Assembly (NCBI GenBank): GCA_013397695.1
Contig: VYZI01000170.1
Coordinates: 118,162-182,161, forward strand
Source: Centropus unirufus
Lineage: Eukaryota > Chordata > Aves > Cuculiformes > Centropidae
Direction: 5' to 3'
Length of the DNA: 64,000 nt
Every line of letters starts with the position of its first letter. Positions within the stretch are counted from its first letter, which is position 1. This document shows, one piece after another, positions 11,001 to 25,085 of this stretch. The notes beneath the pieces are model-generated. The model saw only the letters and a list, made by a program, of their open reading frames with translations, was not told the DNA's origin and ran no database searches. The translations under genes and the position numbers were made by a program.

Positions 11001-14000
11001 GAGGGAGGGTTGGTTGAGGCTGAGCTCGGCTGAGTCTCTAATGGAAGCTCTTCTTAGAGGCGATTAGCTGTCCTCCAGGAAGCATCCCGGTGTTTGGGTT
11101 TCTTGCAAACCCCAGGGTTAGCAGAGGTCAGGGGATGCAGCACTTTCTCCAAGTGCCTTCATGAAAATAGCCCCCCACACTTTCCATTTACAGCTGATCA
11201 CCTCCATTATCCCCCGCCAGGAGGAGATGATCTGCAATTGTTAAGTGCTTGAATCAGACTAATAGCTCCCTGCTAATTCCCCCAGTAATGTAAATCTAAA
11301 TTCCTGGTAAACAAACGGACTGCTTTTCACACACAGGGATGAATGCCAAAAGCCTAATATTAGAGCTTTGGAGCTAAGGCTTTTAGAGCAATCCTGTCCA
11401 CTCTAAGATGTTTAATGACATTATATTATATACTAAATAATTAGAAAATGAAGGCCCACTTGGAATCAATGAGTTACTGTCTAATTAAGATGAAAAAGGG
11501 CCTCTACCCTGTTTTAAACAAGCTTCTACTAAAACGGTGTACCTGATAAATGGCACTGATAACTACTTCTTTACCTTTGGGCAGAACAAGACAGCCATTA
11601 AGCTAGCACAAAATAATCGTGTGAGTTTTGGCTCATCTTTCTTCTCACTGGTCCCACCCGTTTTCCTGTAAGCCATGAGATTCGGCTCTTGTTCCCCTCC
11701 CCCATCAGATGACAATAGTTATTAAGCAACATTCAAATAGCTTAGCCTGATGGAGAGAAAATCATCTTTGCCTTTGCTTTATCTCGTGGCCAGAGTCACT
11801 GAGCTGATGCCGCTGGCTGCTTGAAGGGCTGTGCCGAGGACTGGAGCCTCTAGAAGCGCTTTGCAAGAATTGCTGGGGAGCTCGAGGAGCTGGGAGGGAG
11901 TTGCAGTTATCTCTAGAGCAGATAAAAAGACAGAGAAGTGTTCTACTGATTATCGGACTGAATTAAAATTAACTAGTAAATTAAACTTCAACTTGAATTA
12001 TATCTCAGCAACCACTGAGCAAAATAAAGAGCAAAATCACAGAAAAACAAGAGTCAGAGCACGTGTAAGTATGGATCTAACGATTCTTGTTACGCTTTCA
12101 TTAGGCAGCACACGCACTCACATGCACAGCTGCGTGTATCGTCCTATCATCCCCTTGCAGACAGTGCAAGAATAACACAGGTGCAGGAGACTTCGGTTTT
12201 CTTTCTCCAGCCACAACCACCTTGGATTCCACATTCACACTCAAAACTAAATCAAAGGTGTTGATCTTCAGATTCCTATTCTCCTCCATCCAGTACACTA
12301 CTCGAGTAAATAAACCAAAAGTGCTTTCCTGCAATGACGCTTCTTGTTCTAAACCGTGTCCACTCCTACTCCCATCTCTTGGGCTTTTGGTCAGAGAGGA
12401 ACATTACATGGCAATATCTGCATGGAAACAGATGGGGAGTGCCAAAATTTAAATTTTGTTTTACAGTGACATATTCAGCAAGAAAAAGCTGGAGGCTGTT
12501 TTATAATGCTGGAATTGCTGTTGTAGATAAATTCCCCTGGTATCCAAAAACAACTAATTTCAACTCCACAGACATAAAAAACATTTTTTCCATTGTCATG
12601 AGACACATAAATCATAACACACATTCTCAGAAAAAAACATTATGTGACAGATTATAGGTAAGAACTTGTGATTTTATCTTAAAACATCGAGCACAGACAG
12701 TTAAGAGTAGAACATAATAAAATGTGTTTTCCCCTGAGAAAAGGGCACTTTTAAAACCCGACTGACTTCAACTTGCTCAAGAAGAGCATCATAAAGGCTG
12801 AGCACGGTGCCGTGGCGCTCTCCTCCCTTTCACTTTTCCCCCCTCAGTCTAGCACTTGAACTACTTTTCCTTCTATTTAAGTTTGCTCACTAGACACTGT
12901 CGTGATAGGTCACTGAGCACCACGGAACTGAGATGTCTTTAACCATCCCCACAGTTACTTGTTCTGCAGCTGTCCAAACCGGCAGCAGTTTTCCTTCTCC
13001 CTAAAGAATCTTTTGATTAACTGAAGTCAATTTTGCTAAGTGCTAGTGGCTCTCAGAAGCTTGTGTCAGTGATCCCCAGGGCTCCATTATGTTTTCAGGG
13101 CTACAAAACAGGAATTGCTTGGTCTTTTTGTAGAAATCTGAGATTAGCAGCTAATTCTTCCAGCCTCAAGTGCGTTGGATTTCACTCAAATCATTTAAAA
13201 TCAGAGCATATGCAGCTCTTATGACAGTTCTAGCAGACATTAGTTAAGAGATTTCCCATCATTTTCTCAATTTCAGTCCAGCCTTGTGCAAAATTTTTAA
13301 TGCACAACTAATCCAGGTTCCCCAGCACACTGAACAACTGACTGCTATTCTACATCCAACTCGGAGCTGCAGAGCTGTCACACCAGAAGCACATTCTTAG
13401 TGCACTGAACACTTAATTCTTAACGTGTAAATACAAATGACATATGTATTTTTCAACGAAGAAAGCCCCGTAGGTAGGGAGGTATTATAACTCAACTTGA
13501 GGGGATTTACTAAAAAGTTGGGAGTAAAATCTCCACTGTTTTATTCATATTCCACAAGACATACATTCCCTCTAGGGGTCTGAAATGTTGAAATGCTGAT
13601 ACTAGAAGCTCAAGGTGACCTCTGTTCTCAGATACCACCACGTTACATCTTCCATGTAGTAAATCAGGGCCAATAAAATGGGAAGGAAAGAGAAAAGATG
13701 ATAAGCCAATCAATTTATTACATTATTATTAGTTTATTTTTTGATTGATCTCAGTTTAGTTTGCAGATCTCACCAGAAATTGTACTATTACTCATGATAG
13801 CAGACTCATGTATCCACTTGAGTCTGTATTTTAATTCAGATTTTCAAGTATTAACACTTCACTTCAGAGCCCAGTTTCCTATGTTAAGGTATGACATCTC
13901 CAGGATTTAGTCTCACACCCTGTTTCAAGATCCAAATTATTTTTCTTGGCTTCAGAATTCAGCGCACTGCTCTGCCCAGTGTCAGCCAGGAACACAAAGA

Positions 14001-17000
14001 TGGAAACCACAGCTCAGACACTTTCCCTGGCCTGTTCTGCATTGACATCTGATTTTTCTGTTCAGCCCCAAATAGAGCAGTTAAGACGAGAAAGGAAAGC
14101 AGACGTCATGAGGCCTTGCTGAGGCCCCAGAGATGGGACCACCTGAATAACGTCTTAACCCCAGATCTGAAGCTGGATATTTCTCCTCCCTATTGCTCAC
14201 TGAGCAGAAGTTTTTACCATCTAGGCCATAGTGACACCTGGATATTTTAAATGGTTAAAAGCAATATAGAGCCCACTAATAATGAGTATTCCAACCGTTC
14301 CATCTTGTATGTATTTTCCAAGATCTGCCAACACCAAAGACCATCTGTAATCACGTTGCCTACTGAGCAGCTTCATCAGATTCCTTTGATTACCATGGAT
14401 CTTAAGCACCCTGTCTGATTCTGGGTGCTGCTCATCTCCTTGCCAATCCCCTTTATTTTAAAATTGCTGATAAACCCAACTTTTGGGACTCACCCACATT
14501 AACCTTTTGCCACAATGAAAAATTGCTTACTGCTTCTCTAATTTCTGGATCATACTATGTCCTCACTCCTCTGTTTGCAGCTCCCAGATACTGGCTGGAA
14601 AGAAACCAGATTATGCAAAAAGCAATGCTATTACCTAGCAGAATTTATCATCATTGCTACCAAGACATGTACAGACTTTCTATTAAGAGAAGGCAGCAGC
14701 ACTAATTACACATGCCAGTCTCTGGCAAATCAAAAGTGATGGGTCAAGAATGAAGTCAGGACTGGTTAAGTTGCTTTGAGTAAAATTAATTACTCAATAT
14801 GTGCCTAAGAGCATAACTAGGAATCAATGGGACTTAAAAAAAATAGAAAGATGTGTACGCCAGGCGTTAAGTCCAGCTTCCTGAACTCTACTTGCTGGTG
14901 AAACAGAACCAGACCAGGAAAATCACTTCTGCTCTCTTTCCCTGCTACTTAGGCACGTATTTTGTTATTAATATAATTTAAAAGCTGTCCTAGTTGATTC
15001 ATCCACACTAAATAGCAACCAGAAATTTCATCATGTATTTGTTTGTCAGCACTGAAGCACTGTTCCATTAACACCTCGAGGCTAAAAAAACCCTACTCTT
15101 GGAAAGGAAAATGTCTGCTTTTTAATTGAAGAATTCCCATCCTCAGACAAGGTGGTGACCTTCAGATCCTCATGAAGTGCAACTCAGTTTCTGCTGAGAT
15201 TTCTCTGGGAGGCGATAGACTTCCAGCACTGACGCTGGAATGTGATGTTATATCCAGTAATTCTCAATTTGTGTAAAGCGAAAACAAAACAGCTATGCCA
15301 ATGCATTATATCCTACTTATCCTGAATTTTCTTGGGCTTACATTATCAGTGTACCGAAAGTCAGGTACTGATTGTATTTTTGCTCTAGTAACTTTTGTGA
15401 AAGGCTCTGGGTACCATGCAGGAACGTAGCTAATCAGTAAAGAAAAAGGAGGGAAAAGGCTTATGATCTGTGAAGTATTGAGGGAGAGGAAAAAAAATAT
15501 TATTTTCATCTATTAGTTACCCTGTGAATATGCCCCAAAATGCACAGTAGGAAAATCATATAGAAATTTTTTTCTTAGTTCTTCTCAAATATGACAGAAT
15601 AAGGAAAAAAGGAATTCACTTGCAGTGAATAAATTCTTAAATTACTGAAAGCTGTACATTTTCTAAGCATAGCTGGAATGTGAACATCATTTCAATCTTA
15701 CCCAACCAGAACTAGAATTATTTTATTACATGAAGGTTAGAGTAAAAATCAGGAATCCTGGAACAGCCATTAGCTGCCAAGTGTGGTGGAGCAGCCACCA
15801 AATGAAAACTGGGAATGCCGTCATACTGCATTGGCTTTGGAGCAACCAAAGCGTACGTCTTGGGCGTCCTGCCATGGCTTAGGAGAGGGTCTAGCCGTGT
15901 AAACACAGAAAAGCAAGTGGCTCAAAGAGTATTCAAAGAAAAAACCCAACAGAAGAGAGCAGCTTCCCGCAGTGCCTGAAGTGACACTTCTACAGAGGCG
16001 CGAACGTAACCGTGTCCCAACTTCACCGATCTTTACTAATGAGACTCACAACCTGCTCCCAAAGCAAACATGTAAACACACGTGGCAACACATAAAAATC
16101 CAAAATTGCTGCTCGAGATGAACTTCTGCAAACCAGTGGCTTTAGCTTCTGAATCACTGTAAAACAATTCTGCAGGAACGACGTGCATTTTGTTTTTCAG
16201 ATGCTGAAATCAGAATTTCCCAGTGGGAGAACTGGCAGTTTGCACATTTGGTAGTCTGGTTTTACCAGCAGATTAACCCCTTCCAGCTAGCACCGTTTTC
16301 AGCTCAATTTAGTCATTTACAGCTGATGGTTCCTTCATGACCCACAACATGAAAAACAATCCATTTCTCCTCAGGTCTTCATACCCCATCTTTATCTAAA
16401 CGTGTAACTTTCTTGGCAGCCCCAAATCAGCCAAGGGAGCAAATAATCGATCGAGAAGGATTAGAAAAGTCAGCACACCAGCTCTGGCCAGGCTCACCGG
16501 CAGCCTGGACACGTTGGCAGGAAGGCAGGCAGCAGAAAGACAAACTTGCTTTCCAAGATATTTAGAAGTCAATCCTTTGGATGATCTATTTTGCACAGAC
16601 TGAGCTAATCTGGACAAAATCAAACATAAAAGACACAAACCACATTTCATAACACAAACAAGTGGACAGCTTCAAGCGGGTGCTCTTGTTCAGCCTAATG
16701 CAGATATCAGTTAATTAGGGTAGAAGGTTATATCATTAGCAGCCAAATCGATATAAAAGGAATTAAGAGCTCGGACAGCAAGCTCCACTGCTTTCCAGCA
16801 CAGCACCCGGGGCTGTATTTAGCTAAAATTCAATACACATTAGCGGACAATCAATGTAGTCTTGTATGGGGATGTCTTCTTGAAATACTTTAATTGGACT
16901 CTCTAGTGTTATCAGTGCTAAACAAGATGTCAGATTAACGTAGAACCCTTCCCAAATGGAACTGGCAGCCTGTAGTCAGGTCAAGCCACATTTATTTCTA

Positions 17001-20000
17001 CTGAAACCTCACTGGATTTCCAACATACACTAATAGTGCTATTTTCACAGTTACCTTACAAAAAGCATCTCCACATACAGATGCTCCATCCTGTAACACC
17101 CAGCTGTTTCCAGACCAGCAGCAGCTCCATCCTGGTTTGCAGTTTTGGCCCTAGGTTTCATTAATCAAGAATATGTCAGTTACACTAGACTGACAGTTTT
17201 TACACTGAATTCACAAACTCTGTGGATTATACAAATCACCATTAAAATCAGCAAGTGTAAAACATAGCTCCCATATGAAATTTGAGATGGCAATATTATA
17301 GACAGCAGGATTTGCTTTTCATTACACAAATGTAAAACACTTCCCGTTCTGTATATTCCCAAAGTGAAACTGCAACACCGTCCCATCATCTGACCAGGAA
17401 GGTAATGTTACTGTACTGAATTTTGCCTCTGTTTTAAAGGTAGCGCACAGAAGCTACAAATTCTCTGCTCAGCAGAGTGGATGCTACAAAAGATGCCCAA
17501 ATCTTCCCTCTGAAATGCTTAATCTAACAGGATATGAAACAGGTAATCTACAAAAGAGCAGTAAACAAGAAACAAGGCTCATGTTCCCATTACGCCAGTG
17601 TGTACAACCCAGGGCTTTGAGAGTTCAGACAGAAGCGAAGCAAACATTAACTATAGCTAAAAGGCCACAGAACATAGCTTAAATATTTTTTGACAGAAAT
17701 TCAAGTTCCATAACTGGCCGGGAACAGGCAATCCTGCAGCAAGCATTGGCAGGCGCTACCTCTGACAAAAGGGGTTACCACACCCACGACGTGCTAAAGC
17801 AGAGTGGTAAACAGCAGTAATGTGGAATTGTCATTATTCCTGTTTAGATGGGTAAGTGTGACAGCATGGGACTTTGTAGCAGACTGAGAAACACATTATA
17901 TGAGATATTATGGAGTATAAAAATAAAAGTCAACTCAGGAATTCTAACTACTCATGAGAAATAGTAAATGTATTCAAAACAGAAGTGCCCGATGTGATGC
18001 TCAACTTCTGATCATCTCAGAAGCAGAGATTCCTTCAGAAGGAAGGGAGTCTTAAAAGGTGCCACTTTCACCATAGAGGGCAAAGCAGTTTTGAAAGCGT
18101 GGCTTCCACAGCCCAATTGTAAACATTCCGGGGCAGACAGAGACACGAGCGCAGTCCTGGGGTCCCGCCTCCCCTCTGCCCGTGACGCTGCACCACAGCC
18201 GCACAGCTTAGAGTACAGAGCTTTGTCTCAGTGAGGTGAGTACTGCAGGTCTGCTTGGAAGAGCTCCCCCAGGGGCGGCCCACCCACACGCTAACACTTT
18301 GTCAAAAGAAGAAATCAAAAAACCTTCCGATGTGCTACAACTAAGTAGCAATCTGTCCCGTGGACTGAAATTTTCCTTCTGTCTGGATCAAAGTTTATTT
18401 GTTTCACTTTGTGTACCTTGAGAAGGTCAGTGTCACAACGGATACGGATTCTGGACGGCAGACAGTCCTGCAAAGGACTTAAGAATGAGCATGAATGCAC
18501 ATGACAAATGATTTGGGCATATCTTTTCTACAAATATTGCGTGTCACAGTATTTCACAGCCCCATCGGCAGCCTGAATTCATGAACAGTCTTTATATCCC
18601 CCCTGTCAAAACACCCTCCTAAGAGCTCTCCAAACATTTATGCTTTAATTACATTTTTTATCGTTTAAAGGAAGTTTCAAGACCTATATTCTTAAAACAT
18701 ATGCCTCTCTACTTCTCCTATAAGCCCCTCATTCCCAGTTTATTGTAGGACCTTATTATACAATTTTTTTCTTGTATTTCACTTAAGCATAAGAAAGGAG
18801 GATGATAATTGGTACATCTGCAAAACGTTCAAGTCTTCCCTCTCCTTTTCTCACACTAAGTCTCCATTATTCCACGTTTAAAAGAGGACAGAAAGTTTGC
18901 CTCTATTTTTTAGAGCTAATGAACAAAAGAGCTTCTTGAAACTGACAATTGCTCGTGCAAAAGTATTCACACCACAACACGGTTAAGTGTCTGCCCATGG
19001 GAGAAGTCCGACCTTTGGATTACAGCTACTACTACACACTCCCAGTTGACTTAATACATTGGACTCAAAATTTGTGGATCCTGCCATCTATCCAAACTTT
19101 GCCTAGACCCATCGTCTTGCCCCACCGTTATACAATTCATAATAACTCTGTTTCTAACAGGCTGCCATCTCAAAATGCATGCTCTTTCACAAGGCACAAT
19201 CTTTCACCAGCCTTAATTTCATGTGCGGTGTTAACACAGCAAGTGGCCATTAAAAAACAGTGTAAAGATATCACAAGGAAAGCTTCATGCCAGAAAACGG
19301 AAAACATGAAGGTTCTGGAGAGAATATGGGAATTTCTGTGTAGTGCAAAACAGAAAGAGACATTTTCTGTTGGAGTTTTTGAAGGCAGCATACAGAACAG
19401 CCTCTCTCTAAATAAGTAAAATGTTCCTAGTGTAAGGGAACAGCAGTGCCCACCGCACAGCGAGGCTGTCAGTAATTCCATTCAAAGAAAAGGACAGCCT
19501 GGTCTAGGAGGAAAGCTGACATTCACTCACCTCCCAGCACGTTGTTGCTGCATGCAGGTATTGCTCAACTGCCCCCCAGCTGCTACTGCTTTTAAAAACT
19601 GGGCTCCTGAAAAATACTTTGCAAAGATCAGTTTCCCCTTATGCAACATCTGGAAAATGCAAAATGTGGAATTGCCTGACAGTGTTAATATGCAGCCCTG
19701 CCCCGCTCCAGCCGCCCAGCAGCATGGTCCCCATAATTCTCGCCACCAAAAAAACCCAAATCACAGGGGAAGGGAGAAGAAAAAAATAAGGTAAAAAAAG
19801 AATGACAAGTCTTTCTGTGGAACCATAGAAGTATTTTAACAGATAGCACACTAGAACACAACCGAGTGCATTAAGGAAGCATCATGCCTGTCAAGAACAA
19901 GCTGGCGACTCACAGCACATGCACTGATGTAAGGGGTCGGATTGTCACCTATGGCTCCAGTACTGACTTGTGGTGTTTGTCAAACGAGCCTTTTAAATAA

Positions 20001-22124
20001 GAGCACCCTAAACTCTTCACACAGGCCAGCAGGATTCATTGCTTCTGGATGTACAGCTCAAAAAAGCAACTCAGAGTAAGAAAAATTCTGAAGGTCGTAT
20101 CCATGTAATCAGCAGCTTTCAAATTTTACATAGCACTTTCATACTGTGTCCTGGAAAAACATGAAGCCATTATTTTTCCCCAGTAGTAAATCATCTTAGC
20201 AATGCAGTACTTTCTATAATGGAAGAGCCACACACTCTATCTTCCATTACTTTCCAGTTTAATTAAATGCTCCTTGAATAAATCTCATGCTTACACTCTT
20301 GTGACACGCTACCCGTGCCGACCTCTCTGTTTATAATCCAACTGGATGCAGTCCAGTCATCCCTGCTTATTGCACCTGTCACTCAGAGGAAACTCCAGGC
20401 TCTCAGAATCAGCCCTCCTTGGGCCCTTCTTTGCTAGTTATTAATTTGATATAACTGTAGAACTGAATTAATTGTACAAGCTAGGTACCAACAGATCTCT
20501 TGGGGCTTGCTCATTTAGAGTGGCCAAAAGGCTGAGCAGGACAAGGCATCAACATTCCTTCAAGAGAAACTACTAGGCAGAAAAATCCACTTCCTAAGCA
20601 AGAACATACGCATTTGAACTAGTTTCTGTTTCCTATTAGGCAGAAAGCATGAAAAGACTCCTCTTTGCCTTTGAACATAGAATCTTCTTACTTATCGGCC
20701 CTGGCAGTGTAGTAGCATCATGGGAAGATGACTTCAGACAATCAGAGTGATTTTAAAACGCAAGTGTCCTTCCAAAGGCTACACACTTCCAGTCCACCGA
20801 AACACCATGCTGATTTAAGCTAACTGATTTTACTTTGAATTAGAAGAGATGAGAGGAAAGTGTACGTTCAACAGCCATCCTTCAGCAGATGAAAGCATAT
20901 ATTTCAGAGGAGATTGGTAATAATTTAAATCACTACTCACATAATCATGTGACCAAATGCCACTACACAACCTAGGAAGGGAAGGCATCAAGTGCCATAA
21001 AAGTTCTTCCAGGTCACCTATTAAAACAGAACCAGAATAAGCAGTAAATCTCCATAAAGTGATATTTTCTTTTCTTGAACCAGGAGTGATACAGGAATTT
21101 TTATCATGCTTTATTTTAATGATGACGGTCCTGAGTTAACCCAACTTGTCATGATGATAAGAAAAACAAAGTCATCTACAATCATTAAAACATCCCTCCA
21201 AATTCTCTTGTATTGCATCTCCATTATATCAATCCAGTGGGGCTTGTGGGGGTTTTACATTTCTTGCTCTTAAAAGGGAGGAGAAGAGACATATTCTGTA
21301 TACATATTTTAAATTATTTAAAACAGCCTGGGCATCTAGATGAAATTCAGAAAACTCCCTCAGAAACAGTTAAAAGGCATGGATTATAGAAGTTATTACA
21401 GTGAGTACTTCTTGAGCTGACACTAAAACGTATCAATGTTGAAGTTAAACCACTAGTTAAAGTGAAGGTCCTTAATACACTGATTTCTGTCCACCCGTGG
21501 AAAATTAGTACAAGCTATGCCATACAAGTCACTGTTGGGATTCTTGGACTTTCTAATCCATCATAATGTGGCTAGCAATAGACAGTTTAAATGTACCAAA
21601 TTCTGTTTCAGAACTGCATCACCCTCAATTAAAGAAAATAAAGTCAATTATGGGCAGAACATACTTTAATAATATTTAACTTAATTTTCCTCAGGATGTC
21701 TAACATGAAACACTGTTATATCAAGGAAATAAATTTTGCATTTTTATCAGATCCAGTGACAGCAGAAACGACTTTTACAGCAATTCATCAACGTGGTAGA
21801 AGTTGACATGAGCCCCGCTTCGCCTCTCATCTAAATCAGTACAGTTCAGTTAACAAGCTATGAATTTTGACATAATTAGCAAAGGTAATAAAACCCTGTA
21901 ATCCAACATTGCTTTTTACTTGAATATTCTGAATGTCCTCAGAAATTCTTAACTTAAGCGAGGCTTACAATTCATTAAATTCCAAAAGAACTGGTGAAAT
22001 TTGAGGAGTCAGCACAGCTAGGCTGGAAAGCAAATTATAATTAAATCCATTATCACAATAGAACCTAATCTGCTAAAAAACATTTGAAATTTCCTTCTAA
22101 CACCAGATCCATGAAGCAGAAAGG
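8016..22124. other. Gene-poor interval between GFRA3 and CDC23, part 1
   Basis: About 14 kb of moderately AT-rich unique sequence. I see no exon-like open frames with homology, no tRNA or other structured RNA that I can recognise, and no long repeats. Several stretches (about 11220-11800, 16690-16940, 20240-20500) are dense in TAAT/ATTA cores and low in simple repeats, which resembles conserved non-coding DNA; this is inference only. A small imperfect direct repeat occurs at 10167-10215. Confidence 0.6.
10167..10215. repeat. Imperfect short tandem repeat (cagtaagaacag)
   Basis: The 12-base word cagtaagaacag and variants occur three to four times in about 50 bases, separated by short spacers. 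It looks like a local slippage-type duplication with no apparent coding or regulatory role. Confidence 0.6.
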
Positions 22125-22857
22125 CAACGACTTCCTTAATGCATGCTAGGCCCACCCAGGTGGAACAGCTTTGCAGGAAAGGACCGGGGCTCCGATGAAC
22201 GGCAAGCTGAGTGTGAGCCAACAACATGCCCTTGCCACACGGGAGGCCAGGAGGAGTCCTGGGCTGCCTCGGGAAGAACGTGGTCAGCAGGTGGGGAAGC
22301 GATCCTTCCCCTTCACTCAGCACTGGTGAGGCCACACCTGGAGTACAGTGTCCAGTTCTGGGCTCCTCGGCATAGGAGAGACATAGAGATACTGCAGAGA
22401 GTCCCATAAAGGGCCACGGAGATGATGAGAGGACTGGAGCATCTGTCCTGTGAGGAAAACTCTGAAAGAGCTGGGACTGTTCAGCCTGGAGAGGAGAAGG
22501 GTCAAATGGGGATATTATCAATGTGTACAAGTGTCCAATGGGAGAGCGCGAAGAGGACAGAGCCAGACTCTTCTCAGCAGTGCCCAGTAACAGGACAAGA
22601 GGAAATGGGCACAAACTGAAACACAGGAGGTTCTCTGTGAACATTAGGAAAGAAGTTTTTACTGTGAGGGCAACCAAGCACTGGCACAGGCTGCCCAGTG
22701 ACGTGCTGGATTCTCCCACCTTGGAGATATTCAAAAGGCATTAGGACATGCTCCTGGGAAAGCGGCTCTAGGTGGCCCTGCTTGTGCTGAGAGGTTGGAT
22801 CAGGCCAGGTCCATGTATCCCTTCCAACCTTAAGCATTCCACAAGATTCTGTGAATT
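22125..22857 (+). mobile_element. CR1 LINE, sense, about 0.73 kb
   Basis: Sense-strand CR1 including the 3' part of ORF2 and the 3'UTR. Recognisable blocks are 'cactggtgaggccacacctgga', 'gtgtccagttctgggctcc', 'gaggactggagcatctgtcc', 'ctgttcagcctggagagga' and 'gcacaggctgcccagtgacg'. A terminal 'agattctgtga' tail follows. Open frames overlapping it on either strand are broken fragments. No intact reverse transcriptase is present, so it is an immobile remnant. Confidence 0.92.
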
Positions 22858-24900
22858 TTGTGCATCTACATCCACGGCATAAATTAAGCAACTTGCTCAA
22901 ATCCCAACAAGACAATCCTCAGAATCTGTACCCAAACTTACGTCCCGTGTTCCCATCTGGTGTCTGAGCCGTCTGACAGACCATACAGCTTTGTTGCTTC
23001 TGACCACAAAGACTTGTCTACCAGAAAGGACCCACAGACTACTAAAACACCACACCGTGGCCCATGTTGCACAACTCCTGCTTTGCTGGTCAAGTCTAAC
23101 TGACGTTTGACTGTTTCTGAACCAGAAGTATTTCACAGATCAGAAAGGTTTTCCTGGCAGTCCAAAGAGCCTCCTAAGGCACCATGTTTTATACAAGTTT
23201 CTTCCTATCACATTGTCTCTTGTTCCTTTCCTGTCAGGGTAGAGGACAACAGGACTCCAAAATTTCCACTTTACAAACTCCTCAACTGGTCTCCATTTTC
23301 TTACTTGCTGAACTTTTCTTTACTCTGGCTATTCATAAAACCCTCAAACCAACTACCAACCAAAAAAGACCCCTAAACAAGCAAGGAATCTCACCATCCC
23401 CACCCCCCCAAAAAAAACCCAAAAACCCCAGATCCAAACCCGCAGGAATCTTTTTTATTTTATCATCTTGTTCAGACACTACAGTTAGGATTTCTGCTCT
23501 TGAGCAGCGATGATGCTCATCAGCTCTCACAAACTGCCCATAACTGCTGAGACAAGCTACTTTTTCAGTGTGTTCTGCAAGGGTAGTCAGAGTACTGGCA
23601 CCTTCAGCATTGTCAGACCTCTCGCACCCTTTGGACAACTACCTACCCCCATTTTGTTTTCATTCTCTACTACACACAGCCCTGAGCACTGTGCCTTCAT
23701 TATCCCCAGAGGAACTGTTAGACAGAAAACAGTCACGATATTCTTTTGCTGCAGAGAAGTTGGTTTTATAAGTTTAAATGACAAATCTTTTCTTAACGAA
23801 GTATGCAAAAAACACTGATCAACACTAAGGTTCAAAAGAATATTAGAAAATGCTGATTTTTATTTAAAATGATCAAGTTGATGATGACATCCTTCCTATT
23901 AAATGTATCCTCTCAGTAACAGAGATGCAAATTGGAAATTCTACTAACCATTCTGATTTTGTGATGCCCTGAGCAACCACATGTCCCTCCTACAACCATG
24001 ACGAGTTGTGGGTACTGGTCATTTATTCATTTTGAACGGTCAAAATTACTGCTCCACTTTGCATAAAATGCTGCTGCCTTAAAACATAGTAATGGACTGC
24101 TGATCACCATAAAACATCATCCTCTTTACTCAAATGAAGAGCAGGTATAGTGAAAAAAGGGAAAAATAAATGCCTGGACAGACCAACTATAAATAAAAAT
24201 TGCAGAAGGAAATTTAAAAAGCTTCCTGACATCAGAAATCTGCACTGACTTGCTCAGTAACAAAGCTCAGATGAATAAGGAGTTTTGACCACTATTTTAC
24301 TTTGCTACGAGGCAGGGAGAAAAAAAATCATTGCATATGAATTGCATTGACCTCATACAGGACGAACTTTCACCATCAATGGAAGGGGCAGTTTTGCCTT
24401 CCCACATTCACTTCCCTTGTTGTTATGCTGACTCCAGAGCCCCCGGGAAAAAAAAAAAGCAACAGATTCTCAGTCACATTAATTCTTTCACTACCATCTA
24501 GGCACACAATCGTTAGCATCAAAACAAGGATGGGAAGTATAGGACTAACCTTGTCAGCAGACTTGGGTCAGGCAGCAGTGTCAGTGGGACCATGGGCTGC
24601 AGTGCCTCAGTACTGACTGGGCTGCTCTTCAGTCACAGATTTCTACTGCTCACCTGCAAGATGAAGAACATCACTCAATACATTGCCCATAGTCTCTCTT
24701 CTCCTCAGTGACTTCTAGGATGCATGGCAGAACACCAAATGCGACCCAACCAAATTGATCTAATTCTTAGAATTCAGCCTAACCATTGTTTTTGGAGACC
24801 GGTTAAAACAATTTTCTTGATCTCTTGAAAACAGAGTGTCCTAGGTTACAATGTAAGATGTGCCCAAAGGTATGTATTCTATCACCATCTTCACAAGCTG
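22858..24900. other. Gene-poor interval, part 2
   Basis: Unique AT-rich sequence without recognisable exons. It contains a C-run/A-run stretch (about 23399-23419) that is probably simple-sequence. Open frames are short and not conserved in any way I recognise. Confidence 0.5.
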
Positions 24901-24904
24901 TTAA

Positions 24905-25085
24905 AGCAGGTGAGGGCGCGCGCTGCTCTGGGCAGCGGCCGTTTACCCCGCTGAGGTAATTAGCGAGGCCGCGGTAATTAAGAGTGAGCTGAGCCAGGCC
25001 GCGCTCCTGGGGACCGCACGGGGCCGGCGGTGCGGGAGGCGCCGGGACGGGCCCCGTGGGGCCGGGGCTGCCCTCAGGAGTTATC
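24905..25085. other. Isolated GC-rich, CpG-rich islet
   Basis: About 180 bases of very high GC with many CpGs lie inside an otherwise AT-rich interval. Two copies of ggtaatta (24955-24962 and 24973-24980), exactly 18 bases apart, are embedded in it. The islet abuts an LTR-like sequence on its right. It could be a small orphan CpG island, an enhancer or promoter of an unannotated transcript, or the remnant of a GC-rich repeat whose family I do not recognise. Confidence 0.5.

Noticed and set aside
22018..22734. 238-codon minus-strand open frame
   Set aside because: It runs antisense through a CR1 LINE copy and has no independent gene features.
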